A stretch of 64,000 nt of DNA from Miscanthus floridulus (Eukaryota > Streptophyta > Magnoliopsida > Poales > Poaceae), in NCBI RefSeq assembly GCF_019320115.1, contig NC_089593.1, positions 37,694,474 through 37,758,473 of the forward strand. The letters are read 5' to 3'. The stretch's first letter is position 1, and every line of letters starts with the position of its first letter. Shown here in pieces: positions 1 to 11,700 of the stretch. Made by a program: the position numbers and the translations under genes. The notes below the pieces were generated by a model. The model did no database searches. It had not been told where the DNA came from and was given only the letters and a program-made list of their open reading frames with translations.

Positions 1-1863
1 ATTTGAGGAGAGGTCCAATGTTTCAAGGTTCTTCAGGTTGCCAAATTGAGCTGGAATTGAACCCCCAAGAGCATTGTGAGACATGTTGAGCCCGTGAAGG
101 AGCACAAGATCCCCAATGGTCTCAGGGATAGTACCCCAGAATGCATTGTCTGAGATATCAATCAGCACAAGGGTTCTCAATATCTTCGTGATGGTGACAT
201 AACTCCCTTTGTATGTTATTGAAGCTGTGAACTGGTATGTTTGCCCATGATAGTATTGATTTTCCATGATTAATGTCTCGTTATCAGACCTGGTCATCAT
301 AGACTTGAGCATCATAGCCCATCGTACTGGCAGGGTGCCACTGAAGTTGTTTGAGGCGATATCAGCAATTCACAGTTCTGTAAATTCACATTTGTTTGCT
401 TCTTCGGTATTGTATGATGGATTCAATAACTTTCCAGTGAACTTGTTAGATTTGAGGACAAGAACTTGAAGTTTGGGAAGTGTACTCAACCAACATGGGA
501 ATGAATCACTAATCTGATTGCTTCCGATGTCAAGGAGCTCGAGGTTCCTGCAAGCAACTAGAGATCTGGGTATTTTCCCTTCAATCCAATTGTCACTTAA
601 ATCTAACACTTCAATTGCACAGCCTTTGCCAATGTGATCAGGTAACTCTCCAACAAGTTTATTTCCTCTTAGATTTAATACTTGCAATGCACTGACATCC
701 TCCATTAAACAAGATGGGATTGAACCACTTAAGTTGTTATAAGAGAGATCAATGACTTGTAGACTCCAAACTGCACCACACATTGATGATGGAATATTGT
801 TAGAGAGCCTATTTCTAGAGGCCTTGAAAATGAGAGTGCCATTGAGGTAAGTATATAAATCAAGAGGCATGGATGAGAACAAGTTGCTTGAGTAGTCAAG
901 CGTGACACTGCCACCTCGTGGTATAGGTAGGAGCCCCTTGAAATTGTTGAAACTGAGATCAAAGTATTCTATGTGAACAGGAAGCAAAGGTTCAGACCCA
1001 ATACTTGTAAACATATTATGTGATACATTCAGGAGGAACATGTTCGATCCACTCCAAGTTTCCCATGCCCAATGCGGTATTGCCCCATGGATTTGATTAT
1101 CAGAGAGGTCAAGACCAATGATGCCATCAAGATGCCTCAAAATGTTGGGAAAGCTAGATATTCTGCAAGATGCTAAACGTAGGAATTCGAGTTTGGGAAA
1201 GGGCACGGTCGAAGAACTATTTTCTCCTTCCACAACATGCAGTTCATTGTTTGAGAGATTTAAGACAGTTAGATTTTGCATTTTTGAGAATGCAGATACT
1301 TGCACTGTGCCTAGAAAAGTATTTGACTGCAGCAGGAGGGTTTGTAACCTAGTCAAATTTGAGATCTGTGGAGGTATCTTCCCATAAAAGTTGCAACTGT
1401 ACAGTGCTAATTTTGTCAATTCCCTTAAGCTTCCTATCCAAGAAGGTACTTGTCCAGATAATCCACAGTAAGAGAACTGGAGAACAGTCAGAGAAGTCAG
1501 GTTTGAGATCCACGACGGCATGGATCCTACTAGATGCAACCCAGACACCTCAAGCAACTCCAAAGATTTGAGCTCACCTATCGCAGAGGGCAGTAATCCA
1601 GAAAAGCCCCGTGCACCAAGGCCCAACATCTTTAGAGACTTGAGATTGCCTATGGAACTTGGTATTGTACCTGAGAAGTTTGTGTTGTCGACAAACAAAT
1701 TCTCCAAGCTGCTGTCCTGAGTGAAAGTTGGCAGAACACCAGAGATCCCAATATTCTCAGAGATGTCAACTGTTTGTAACTTCTTGTCGACACAGCAAGT
1801 GTGTATATGGTGTGGATCTGTAGGAGAATAAGCAGCATGGTTAAAAATGGTTGGAGGTGACAC
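1..1863 (-). pseudogene. LRR receptor-like protein (Cf/Ve-type RLP), 5'-truncated, one internal stop, runs off window
   Basis: The minus strand encodes many extracellular leucine-rich repeats of about 24 residues (repeated L-x-x-L-x-L-S-x-N and SGxIPxx), as in plant RLPs that sense pathogen or developmental signals at the plasma membrane. One frame runs from 1863 to 1 except for a TGA at 370-372 after ...CEFTEL. The same frame resumes at once with IADIASNNFSGTLP, the usual post-repeat island, and continues to the window edge with SMTR-, GLNMSHN- and NLETLDLSSN-type repeats. The break fits a single C-to-T change of an Arg CGA codon at a CpG. There is no signal peptide or LRR N-terminal cap: the frame opens at a non-ATG codon at 1861-1863, preceded by a stop. 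A TATA-like TATATATA lies at about 1923-1930 and a GTAAGTAC donor-like motif just upstream. The transmembrane segment and C-terminus would lie beyond base 1. I call it a pseudogene; a truncated secreted LRR product is possible. Confidence 0.85.
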
Positions 1864-2029
1864 AGATCAGTACTTACTAATGGAGGATGATCAGAGGATG
1901 GAACATTGCTTTGTTTGCGTAGTATATATAGAGTTATCTACCTACACTGTATTTTCAGTTTTTCACACATGTAGCAATGCAAATTGTCAGTAACCAAAGT
2001 CACGAGTCATAGTTGTCCACCTAACTGAG

Positions 2030-2308
2030 GCTGTCTTTGGTCGAGTTTCTGAAAAATGCTTTTGCTTTTGTGTTTTGTGTAGTATAATTTTGGAAGCACC
2101 TTGAATCCTATTTTTGACGTTTGGCTTTCTGTTTTTCAAAATGATAGAAATGTAGAGTTGTTTTATAGATGCTTCAAGGGAGACAGTGAGAAGGGGTAGG
2201 TTTTATACTTGTTCTACCTAAGCAACTTGCATTCACAACAGCTTTTTCACAGCTCACAACTCACATTAGCTTTTCCACAGCTCATAGTTAAACCAAACAA
2301 ACCCTTAG
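2030..2308. mobile_element. MITE-like element (CAACCAAAC-terminus family)
   Basis: A short non-coding element runs from a GTCTTTGGTCGAG-type left end to an AAACCAAACAAACCCT right end. The interior resembles the element at 5830-6164, with GCTTTTTCACAGCTCACA and TTTGGCTTTCTG blocks. The ends are roughly inverted copies of each other. No clear target duplication was seen. Confidence 0.45.
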
Positions 2309-2880
2309 TACCTAACTCGAAAATGGCCAAAATTGGACAAGCTAATAAAAGAATCCAATAGAAATACTAATAGAATATTAGACTGAATTATAAGATGAAA
2401 GAATCGCAAGATAAAAACATAATATGGATGCTTATGTTTTGATAGATTGAAAATAGTAATTACACTTGCTGAAGGATGATGTGGGTAGTTTGCATGAAAT
2501 AAGATTGAAAGCTAGTGGATGAGTGATGTGGGTATTTAATGGCTCATAACGTGGATAGGTTGCATGTCGACATTAAAAACTAGTAGAGGAATGACGTGGC
2601 ATTTTATAGGGATTATGTTGATAGCTTGCATTCTGAGATTGCTCCAAAGCTAGTGGAATTTGCTTTTATATGATATATAGATATAGATAGCGAATATATA
2701 AGAGAGGCCGAGTTTAGTCAAATTTTTAGGCTCTCACGATTTTCCCATGGATAGTAAACAAATTTCATACGAACTAGTTCAGCTTAATTATAACATGAAA
2801 AACGTATGATTTAGGGTGAAAAACAAGCGTTCCAAAGCAGCCAGGATGCAGATATAATAAGCATATCATTGGAGGCTTGT
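2309..2880. other. AT-rich intergenic stretch, no gene seen
   Basis: No open frame or motif in this stretch can be supported. Short direct repeats such as GATGTGGGTAxTTTG are present, but they do not define an element. Confidence 0.5.
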
Positions 2881-3660
2881 CTCCCCAATCACTATAGGGC
2901 ACGCGTGCGCCGCTAACCGAAGCGGCGCACACAATGACCCCATGGCCGGAACTGAGGAAGAAGGGGGCGGGGGCAGGGGCAGACGGTTGGCGGAACTGCC
3001 AGCGGCGAGGTCGCCATGGCCAGGTGGTGGATGAGGAGACGGCGGCGGCGGTTAGGGTTTCAGAGGCTCTGCTTGTAAGTAATGGCTGCAGCAGCCACGA
3101 CGCTGCTGCTGCAGCAACTACTTCTACGTCTAGTGTTCAGGACTGAAAGAAAATAGTTACAACGCTGCTGAAGTAGCACAAAGCGAGCAGGCCGAGAGTT
3201 TGTGACCATCCATAGCCGGAGGTCTTTGAAGGAGGGATCCGAGGCGGTGGCCGGCCGTGCGGTAGTTGCGGGTTGAGGGGCGGTGAGCGAGGTCACGGCG
3301 GTGTCACCGAGCGGGCAAAGGAAGATAATCGGATGGGCTGTGCCGGCGGCGGGGGCGAGGAGTCACCGGTGAACTCCTAGATTGGCATTAAGGAAGGGCG
3401 GGTTCGTTTGACGAGGGTGATAGGTGGGCGATGAGGTCGCCGGCGAGGTCGTTGGTAGCCTAGGTGGCGGTTGAGGCGGGTGGGGGTAGGGCTAGCCAGC
3501 TGGGGCTCCTTAGAAATAAGAAGAGAAGAAGACCCGAGGAAGAAGAAAGAAGAAAGTGTGCGCTTGTATCTATAGTGGCACGTGCGTGTGAGAGGTAAGA
3601 GGATCGGCTTGTCTCTTCCTCTTCCAGGCTCTAGCCCCCAAGCACCTACGCTGGATTCCC
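2881..3660. other. GC-rich block of unknown origin
   Basis: An abrupt GC-rich segment lies between AT-rich flanks. It has GGCGGCGG-type triplets and short frames on both strands, none with a recognisable domain. It resembles a 5' exon or captured gene fragment. It opens with a small inverted repeat around GCGCCGCT...AGCGGCGC at about 2907-2930. No function is assigned. Confidence 0.4.
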
Positions 3661-3756
3661 TCTTCCAAAGCGGGCCTTAATGTTGAGCACTCATACTATA
3701 CTGAAGAATTATTTTATTCATTATGCAAAAATTATTTTGTCACTTAATTTACTTCT

Positions 3757-3884
3757 GGCCCCGTTCGCTTGGCTGAAATTAGCTGAAAACACTATTCCGG
3801 CTGAATTTTTGTAAGAGAAAAACGTTGTTCCGGCTAAAAAAAGAAGCCAAATAAGCCGGATTATAAGGTAAGCCGAACGGGGCC
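3757..3884. mobile_element. MITE with GGCCCCGTTCG terminal inverted repeats
   Basis: The ends GGCCCCGTTCG and CGAACGGGGCC are perfect inverted copies. The interior contains TTCCGGCTGAAT/TTGTTCCGGCT blocks facing each other. A 3-bp TCT duplication flanks it (3754-3756 and 3885-3887). Confidence 0.75.
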
Positions 3885-4533
3885 TCTGTGTCGTCGTGCA
3901 TATCTTTGCAGTATTAATAACGCGTAAAGAAAAGCAATTCCAATTGTTGGATGAAGCACGAATGCAGCAGCCAATGCAAGGATAAAAGGAAAAGAGAAAT
4001 TAAAGGAACAATGGAAAACATACGGAAAGAATTTTGTGCAGCGACACTTACAGTCTTCATCTTTTTTTTTTTTTGATTTTTCTGCGTTTATGGACTACAT
4101 GCATGATATATTCTGCTTGGGATAACAAAACCGTGAACTCTTCAACTTTCGTTTTCGTACGTTTAATTTGCAAGTATAGGTTCAGGATGGACAATAAACA
4201 AGATCTTTGCATTAGTCTAATGCTTGGCTCTTCCATTTAAATTCCAATTTCCAATACATTACAATGATCTCCATGGGGCTGAAATACCAGAACACGATTA
4301 GATACATTACAGCAAGATCAAACTACATTTTCCCAATGAGAATAATTCCACTTTTGGGGTTCATAATTCCCTCGACAGTCGTTGAGACATACATATAGAG
4401 GGAGAGATAATAACCGGCAAAGAACAACCAGGTATGTCTATGACTATCTCTTGATGTTTGCATTTCTAAGCATTTATTTGGCTTTTAACGACGTTGAATG
4501 TATTATCAAACTACTAGAAACCTCCTCTTAATT

Positions 4534-4713
4534 TCAATGGAGAGGAGGTGGACAAGGATGTCCGGGAGGAAGGGGAGTAGGCATAGAGCAAGAAGACGAT
4601 CCTGGAGGGACCCGTACCGGACGCATTGCGAACGCCATGCTAGACACCTCCGTGGCTAAGAGGATCAGCGTCAGCGTGAGGAGGAGAAGGAACGCCGGCG
4701 ACCAGCCTGTCAT
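4534..4713 (-). CDS. Small secreted proline-rich peptide precursor, 59 aa
   Basis: The first ATG after the TATA box is at 4713-4711; the open frame extends further upstream but only through non-ATG codons. The 59-residue product starts with a strong signal peptide (MTGWSP, then an uninterrupted FLLLLTLTLILLA core, probable cleavage near EVSS). A short Pro-rich tail of about 30 residues with two cysteines follows, containing RPVRVPPGSSSC and ending PPGHPCPPPLH. It should enter the secretory pathway and act outside the cell. A TATA box sits about 145 bp upstream and AATAAA (minus strand, 4473-4478) about 60 bp after the stop, so this looks like a complete single-exon gene. The tail recalls Pro-rich signalling peptides, but I could not match CLE, CEP, IDA or PIP signatures and assign no family. 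An atypical remnant of a larger gene is the alternative. Confidence 0.6.
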   Translation of the reverse strand: MTGWSPAFLLLLTLTLILLATEVSSMAFAMRPVRVPPGSSSCSMPTPLPPGHPCPPPLH

Positions 4714-4855
4714 CCTGATCTGCGCCGCCGCGGATGCTCCACTCCGTGTCGTCACACCGTCGACGATCGATCCCTGGGCAAGTGGCTAATTAATCTTGGC
4801 GCAGGCACAGGTTTTGCTAGTTTGTGTTTGCCATGCATATATGCACATATGTATG

Positions 4856-4865
4856 TATATATATA
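4856..4865 (-). promoter_or_regulatory. TATA box of the small secreted-peptide gene
   Basis: The minus strand reads CTATATATATAC here, about 145 bp before the ATG at 4713. That leaves a predicted leader of about 115 nt with no upstream ATG after the expected transcription start. Confidence 0.5.
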
Positions 4866-5244
4866 GAAGGTCGTCTGTCTTGCCACGTGTGATGAGTACC
4901 ATTATATTATTGCTTCGCAAGTGCCAGCACCAAGCTAAAAAAGCCATCTGCTATATGCAACCAGAATATTAAATTTCTCTTAGTGTTTTGGCATTCAAAA
5001 TTTAGTATAAATTTTTTCTACTAAATGCCTCCTAGTGATATTTCCATGTGCTATCGCTAGTGGTAGTGATTTACTACTACTTAAAAACACTAGGAGAATT
5101 CCATCATTTTGGTATCAGTAGAGTTTGATATAGCTTAGCTGCCAACTAATATACTCCCATGATCATTAATTAAACCTATATGTATATTTGCACCCGTGAT
5201 CATTAAGTAGAGGCACGGCCAAGCTGCGTACTTTCTTGGTAACG

Positions 5245-5490
5245 TACTCCTTACATCTCAAAATAATTGATGTTTTATGTTTGTTCTTAGTCAAACTATT
5301 TTAAGTTTGATTGAATTTATAGGAAAGAATATCAATATTTATGACACCGAATACAGAAAATATGAAAATATATTTCATAATGAATCTAATAATACTTATT
5401 TGATATCATAAATATTAGTATTTTTGTATAAATTTCGTCAAACTTTAAAAAATGATTTAAAATAAATGTAAAACATCACTTATTTTAGTA
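5245..5490. mobile_element. Stowaway-like MITE
   Basis: It begins TACTCCTTACATCTCAAAATAA and ends ...CTTATTTTAGTA, the familiar CTCCCTCCGTCTCAAAATA-type termini with TA at both ends. The interior is AT-rich and non-coding. Confidence 0.65.
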
Positions 5491-5829
5491 CGGTGCGAGC
5501 GGAGGCTAAGACCTTTGGTTCCTTTATCTGGAAAAAAACAACCAGCCTGGCCTATGGGCGATGATCAATCGATCCAACAGGATGCGTGTGTTGCGTCAAG
5601 CCGTCAACGTTGTTTATCCATGCCTCTTTTCACACTGCACGCACACGACGCAGAGTTGCGTGCCATGCACGACGCATGCATATATGCATAGTTCCATCAA
5701 CTGGACTGACTCGTCGCGCGCTAGCTAGCTATACCTGCTGGAACCTGCAGCGAATGTGAACCTAGCAACCCTGGGTGGAGCCAAGGTTGACTGACTTCTA
5801 AGTTCTAAGCCTGCTTCGACGTAGCTTCA

Positions 5830-6164
5830 GGGTCCGTTAGGTTGGGCTTTTGAAAGTCAAAAGCTCAATCCAAAGGACTATTTTTGGAGGCTATTTTTTC
5901 AGAAGCAATTGTTTTTTCGTAGTACATTTTTGAAAGCTAGTTTGATTCTGTTTTTGGCTTTTGACTTTCTGCTTTTCGAAATTGGTGGAATAAAAAGTTT
6001 TTCTATAGTTGTTTCAAGAGAGATAAAGATAGAAGGTATATTTTATACTTGTTTAACCAAATATCTTTTAGCTTTTCTACAGCTCACAGTCCACAGCAGC
6101 TTTTCTACAGCTCACAGCCCACAGCAGCTTTTTCCCACAGCCACAGCTCAACCAAACACACCCT
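5830..6164. mobile_element. MITE (GGGTCCGTTAGGTTG...CTCAACCAAACACACCCT)
   Basis: The ends are inverted copies of each other. Copies B (about 11085) and C (about 14120) read straight through GTAGCTTCAGTACATGTG with no element, so the empty site is visible. Most of this element was later copied twice more, at about 6799-7045 and 7344-7590. Confidence 0.7.
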
Positions 6165-6350
6165 CGGTACATGTGCCAGCGACATGTGATGTGAACCGGT
6201 CTGTATTCGACCGGAGCATGCACACCTGTATTATATACTTCCCCATACCAAAATAAATGTCATTCTCAGTTAAATATTTTTAACTTTGACTAAACATATA
6301 TAAGAAAATATGAATATTTAGAGTCCATAATTAGTATCTTTAGATGAATC

Positions 6351-6354
<4 letters not shown>

Positions 6355-6418
<64 letters not shown>
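6355..6418. repeat. (TA)n microsatellite
   Basis: An uninterrupted TA run of about 60 bp lies inside the Stowaway remnant of the first tandem unit. Confidence 0.95.
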
Positions 6419-6785
<367 letters not shown>

Positions 6786-7233
6786 ATAATAAACTTATTT
6801 CGTAGTACATTTTTGAAAGCTGGTTTGATCCTGTTTTTGGCTTTTGGCTTTCTGCTTTTCGAAATTGGTGGAATAAAAAGTTTTTTTATAGTTGTTTCAA
6901 GAGAGATAAAGATAGAAGGTATATTTTATACTTGTTTAACCAAATATCTTTTAGCTTTTCTACAGCTCACAGTCCACAGCAGCTTTTCTACAGCTCACAG
7001 CCCACAGCAGCTTTTTCCCACAGCCACAGCTCAACCAAACATACCCTCGGTACATGTGCCAGCGACATGTGATGTGAACCGGTCTGTATTCGACCGGAGC
7101 ATGCACACCTGTATTATATACTTCCCCATACCAAAATAAATGTCATTCTCAGTTAAATATTTTTAACTTTGACTAAACATATATAAGAAAATATGAATAT
7201 TTAGAGTCCATAATTAGTATCTTTAGATGAATC

Positions 7234-7338
<105 letters not shown>

Positions 7339-8572
7339 CTTATTTCGTAGTACATTTTTGAAAGCTGGTTTGATCCTGTTTTTGGCTTTTGGCTTTCTGC
7401 TTTTCGAAATTGGTGAAATAAAAAGTTTTGCTATAGTTGTTTCAAGAGAGATAAAGATAGAAGGTATATTTTATACTTGTTTAACCAAACATCTTTTAGT
7501 TTTTCTACAGCTCACAGCCCACAGCAGCTTTCCTACAGCTCACAGCCCACAGCAGCTTTTTCCCACAGCCACAGCTCAACCAAACACACCCTCAATACAT
7601 GTGCCAGCGACATGTGATGTGAACCGGTCTGTATTCGACCGGAGCATGCACACCTGTATTATATACTTCCCCATACCAAAATAAATGTCATTCTCAGTTA
7701 AATATTTTTAACTTTGACTAAACATATATAAGAAAATATGAATATTTAGAGTCCATAATTAGTATTCATTATATATATATATATATAATAAACTTATTTG
7801 TGGATATAAATGTTGCTTCTATTTTATAAAAAATCCAGTGAAACTTAAGAAAGTTTGACTAGCATGTATTCCTTAGTGATATTTATTTTGGAACGAAGGG
7901 ACTATAATATTTTATATTTTATATTGTCCTGAAATGGTCACTTGAGGCTACAGGAACGTGTTATTTGTGTCAGAATCACATGATGACATGTACACACCCT
8001 TTGTATTGTTAAGAACAAATGGATCGGATTCTCGTCCATTTGGCCTAATTGGCTAAATAAAATTATCGTCGTAAACTAGCAAGGAAAGACAACGATTATT
8101 GTGATTAACAAATGGATCGGATTCTCGTCCATTTGTTGGCTAAATAAAAATCATCGTTGTAAGCTAGCTAGGAAAGACAACGATTGTGACGGACAAATGG
8201 ATCGGATTCTCGTCCATTTGGCCTAATGGGCTAAATAAAAATCATCGTTGTAAGCTAGGGCTCTGTTTGCTTGGAGGAATTTGGAAGAATATGGATGAAT
8301 TTAGATGAATTTGTGAGAGAGTAAACAGTGTTTTTCAACCATAAACAGTAAATTCCGGAGGAATTTTGCACCAAACGCCCCCTAGATAGGAAAGACAACG
8401 ATTGTGACCTCTTAAGTTTTTTGTTTGAATGGATTGGTACATGCAACTTAATATGATATCAAAAACTATAAATCTTGAGTTAACTAGTATAATAAAATAA
8501 AATAATTGTCGCTTATTCCATGTCAGAGGCATGAGGGAGCCTCTCCCATCAACCTTATGTTGTCGTAAGAAT

Positions 8573-9568
8573 CACTAATACAGCTGGGCTTTAGAGGCGG
8601 CTGGCTTGCCTCCAGCTCTCTTATTCCGTCCCTACAAGCTGCCTCTAGAAATCGATTTGTAGAGGCGGTTGCATTTTAAGCCACCTCTACAAACCGTTGT
8701 CTAGAAATTACAAATTTAGGCAAAAAGGGGGGGGGGGGGGGGGGGGAGCTGAAAAAAGCAAAATTTTTAAAATCAAGAGTCCTTAATTATTTGCACGCTG
8801 CACAGCCACCGGCACTCAAACTCTAACCACTCCACCCATACAACACTTATGTTCAAATGGGATATTCATTCTTCTCATTTTATCTTTATCTAGTTTTCAA
8901 ACGAGTATTTGAGACTCTAAATGAATTCGAATGAAAACATTGTCAACTACAGAGTTGCATAACTTTTTGAGATCTACGACTTTCATTTTGATCGTTTCTC
9001 CATCCGAGATCATTTAAAAAATTCAAATTTCCAATGTGAGAAGTTCAAGCGTAATTTTTCACGCATTGATGGTTTCAAATAAAAAAGTTTTTAACTATAA
9101 AGTTGCATACTTTTCGAGATCTATAACTTTTGTTTTGATTGTTTCTCCATCCGAGGTCGTTTGAAAATTCGAATCTCAAATGTGAGAAATTCAAGTATAA
9201 ATTTTCATGCATAGATAATTTCAAATAAAAAAGTTGTCAAGTACAAAGTTGCATAACTTTTCAAGATCTACAACTTTTGTTTTGGTCATTTCTCCATCCG
9301 AGGTCATTTGAAAAAATCAAATTTCAAATGCGAGAAATTCAAACGTAATTTTTCATACATAGATGATTTCAAATAAAATAGTTTTCAACTACAAAGTTGC
9401 ATAACTCTTTGATATCTACAACTTTTGTTTTGGTCATTTCTACATCCGAGATTATTTGAAAATTTAAATTTATTATGCAGCTCCTATTTTTAAAGGTGGT
9501 GGGAAATCGATTTCTAGAGGTAGAGGCAGCTGAAAATATAGCCACTTGAAAACAACAGTCGCCTACAT
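8573..9568. mobile_element. CACTA-like (En/Spm-type) non-autonomous remnant, copy A
   Basis: It starts CACTAATACAGCTGGGC, followed by several TAGAGGCGG/CCGCCTCTA subterminal motifs in both orientations, and ends near more TAGAGGCAG motifs. The middle (8939-9500) is about four tandem repeats of about 145 bp with AAGTTGCATAACTTTT and TTTCTCCATCCGAG. There is no transposase. A run of about 20 G lies at about 8728-8748. The right end is cut by another MITE. Confidence 0.5.
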
Positions 9569-9707
9569 GGCCCCGTTCGGCTTACCTCATATTCGGCTTG
9601 TTCGGCTTGTTTTTTCAGCCGGAACAATGTTTTTCTCTCACAACAATTCAGCCGGAACAGTGTTTTCCAGCCAGTTTCAGCCAAGATTCAACAAGCCGAA
9701 CAGGGCC
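9569..9707. mobile_element. MITE with GGCCCCGTTCGGC terminal inverted repeats
   Basis: Left end GGCCCCGTTCGGCTT and right end AAGCCGAACAGGGCC are inverted. Internal CAGCCGGAACA and GTTCCGGCTGAA-type repeats match the family at 3757-3884. Confidence 0.7.
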
Positions 9708-9727
9708 TATACACTCGTGATCATTAA

Positions 9728-10035
9728 GGCCCCGTTTGGCAGAGCTTCTCCACCGGCTTCAGAAGCCGTTTTCTACCAAACGGGGTAAAGTAAAATAGCT
9801 TCACTTGTGAAGCCCCTAAAAACATGCTCTCACAATGATTTGGGGTGGGATGGAGCCAAAAAAAGTGGCTTCTCCTGGCTCCTCCTCCAGGGCCCTAAAA
9901 ACATGCTCTCACAGGGAAGCCATTTTGCCAAACGGTTTACTAAAACCGCTTCAGCTCTACTGGTGGAACTGTTCGTGGAGCTGAAGCAAAAAAAAATAGC
10001 TTCACTAGTGAAGTGAAGCCCTGCCAAACGGGGCC
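9728..10035. mobile_element. Tourist-like MITE with TAA target duplication
   Basis: The ends GGCCCCGTTTGGCA and TGCCAAACGGGGCC are inverted. TAA occurs directly on both sides (9725-9727 and 10036-10038), as in PIF/Harbinger Tourist elements. The interior has facing GAAGCC/GGCTTC repeats. Confidence 0.8.
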
Positions 10036-10187
10036 TAAGTAGAGGCCCGGCCAAGCCGCCTACTTTCTTCGTAACGTAGAGGCTAAGGTGCTGTTTGGTT
10101 GGCTCATTCCCCGGCGTGATCCGATTACATCGGCACAATTGTTTCCGTTGTTTATTGTTTGTTTGTGGCACCTGTGATCAGTTGGCA

Positions 10188-10623
10188 CGAGAATGGTTAG
10201 AGCAACTTCCATAGTTTAGCTAAATTTTATAGTTTAGCCATTACGTAAAATAAAAAACTTCTCAAAAAATAAGAGGTCTCCTTGCTTTTTCTCATCTTCA
10301 TATAGCCAGCGTCCATGGTTAGCTTTATATGGTCACCTACAATCAAGGGATAGCCCGCTTTCTATTTTACAGAGTCAGATAGCACATATGTTAGAGTCAA
10401 CCTTTTGCTATACAAATTTTAAAATTGCCTCTAAAACCAGAATAGCCAAGCTCGTAGAGTTGCTCGACCCTTTTACGTCCGAACACGATGGCAAAGTGCT
10501 CGCGCTCTGCCTGCCGAAGAAGGAAATAATCGATTCCCTTTCCATTACCGCCGTGGAATGGTTACCTTTGCATAGTTGTCTTTCTATAACCAAACAGCAT
10601 CTAAGAACTTTTGTGCCTTTATC
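10188..10623. repeat. Local duplication, partner of 12403-12848
   Basis: Both copies run from TTGGCACxAGAATGGTTA through CTCGCGCTCTGCCTGCCG to CTTTATCTAA with small insertions and deletions. They are non-coding and flank the block-B unit. Confidence 0.75.
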
Positions 10624-10626
10624 TAA

Positions 10627-10867
10627 GGCCTTGTTTAGTTGGCCAAATTTTTTGAAAAATGGTACTGTAGCACTTTCATTGTTATTTGACAATTAGTGTC
10701 AATCATAATCTAATTAGGCTTAAAAAATTCGTCTCGTGAATTTCGTCTAAATTGTGTAATTAGCTTTATTTTTTATTTATATTTAATGCTTTATACATGC
10801 GTCCAAAAATTTGATGTGACAGAGAATCTTGAAAATTTTTGTAAAATTTTAAGAACTAAACAGCACC
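10627..10867. mobile_element. MITE (GCCTTGTTTAGTT / AACTAAACAGCACC) with TAA target duplication
   Basis: Inverted ends are flanked by TAA at 10624-10626 and 10868-10870. The partner copy near 12858 reads TATCTAAAAAAACAACC, which is the empty site. The inner sequence belongs to a widespread grass MITE family with CACTTTCATTG and AATTAGGCTTAAAAAATTCG blocks. Confidence 0.85.
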
Positions 10868-10871
10868 TAAA

Positions 10872-11271
10872 AAAACAATCAGGCGCGTGTTGCGTCAACG
10901 TTGACTATCCATGCATATCTGCCATGCTCATGCATGTGATTCATATGTGTGCATAGTTCCATCGACTGGACTGATTCGTCGCGCGCTAGCTAGCTATACC
11001 TACTGGAACCTGCAGCGAATGTGAACCTGGCAACCCCGGGTGGAGCCAAGGTTGACTGACTTCTAAGCCTGCTTCGACGTAGCTTCAGTACATGTGCCAG
11101 CGACATGTGATGTGAACCGGTCTGTATTCGACCGGAGCATGCACACCTGTATTATATACTTCCCCATACCAAAATAAATGTCATTCTCAGTTAAATATTT
11201 TTAACTTTAACTAAATATATATAAGAAAATATAAATATTTAGAGTCCATAATTAGTGTCATTAGATGAATC

Positions 11272-11334
<63 letters not shown>

Positions 11335-11700
11335 ATAATAATAAACTTATTTGTGGATATAAATGTTGTTTCTATTTTATAAAAAATCCAGTGAAACTTA
11401 AGAAAGTTTGACTAGCATGTATTCTATAGTGATATTTATTTTGGAATGAAGGGACTATAATATTTTATATTTTATATTGTCCTGAAATGGTCACTTGAGG
11501 CTACAGGAACGTGTTATTTGTGTCAGAATGTACACACCCTTTGTATTGTTAAGAACAAATGGATCGGATTCTCGTCCATTTGGCCTAATTGGCTAAATAA
11601 AAATCATGGTCGTAAGCCAGCAAGGAAAGACAACGATTATAGTTCCATCAACTGGACTGATTCGTCGCGCGCTAGCTAGCTATAGCTACTGGAACCCTGC
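10872..11700. repeat. Local duplicated block, copy B
   Basis: It repeats the copy A markers CATAGTTCCATCGACTGGAC, ACATGTGCCAGCGACATGTG, the Stowaway element with its (TA)n at 11275-11331, and the ATGGATCGGATTCTCGTCC tail. It ends with a second partial GTTCCATCAACTGGAC marker at about 11641. It lacks the MITE found in copy A. Confidence 0.75.

Noticed and set aside
4714..4755. Longer 73-residue form of the small peptide
   Set aside because: It would need a GTG start, and the hydrophobic signal core fits better from the ATG at 4713.
8726..8750. Poly-G run as a possible G-quadruplex regulator
   Set aside because: A single homopolymer in a transposon remnant, not near any gene; its length may also reflect sequencing error.
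8939..9500. Possible CRISPR-like or satellite array from about 145-bp repeats
   Set aside because: The repeats are contiguous and diverged with no spacers, in a plant CACTA-like remnant; the same set recurs at 22610-26690.
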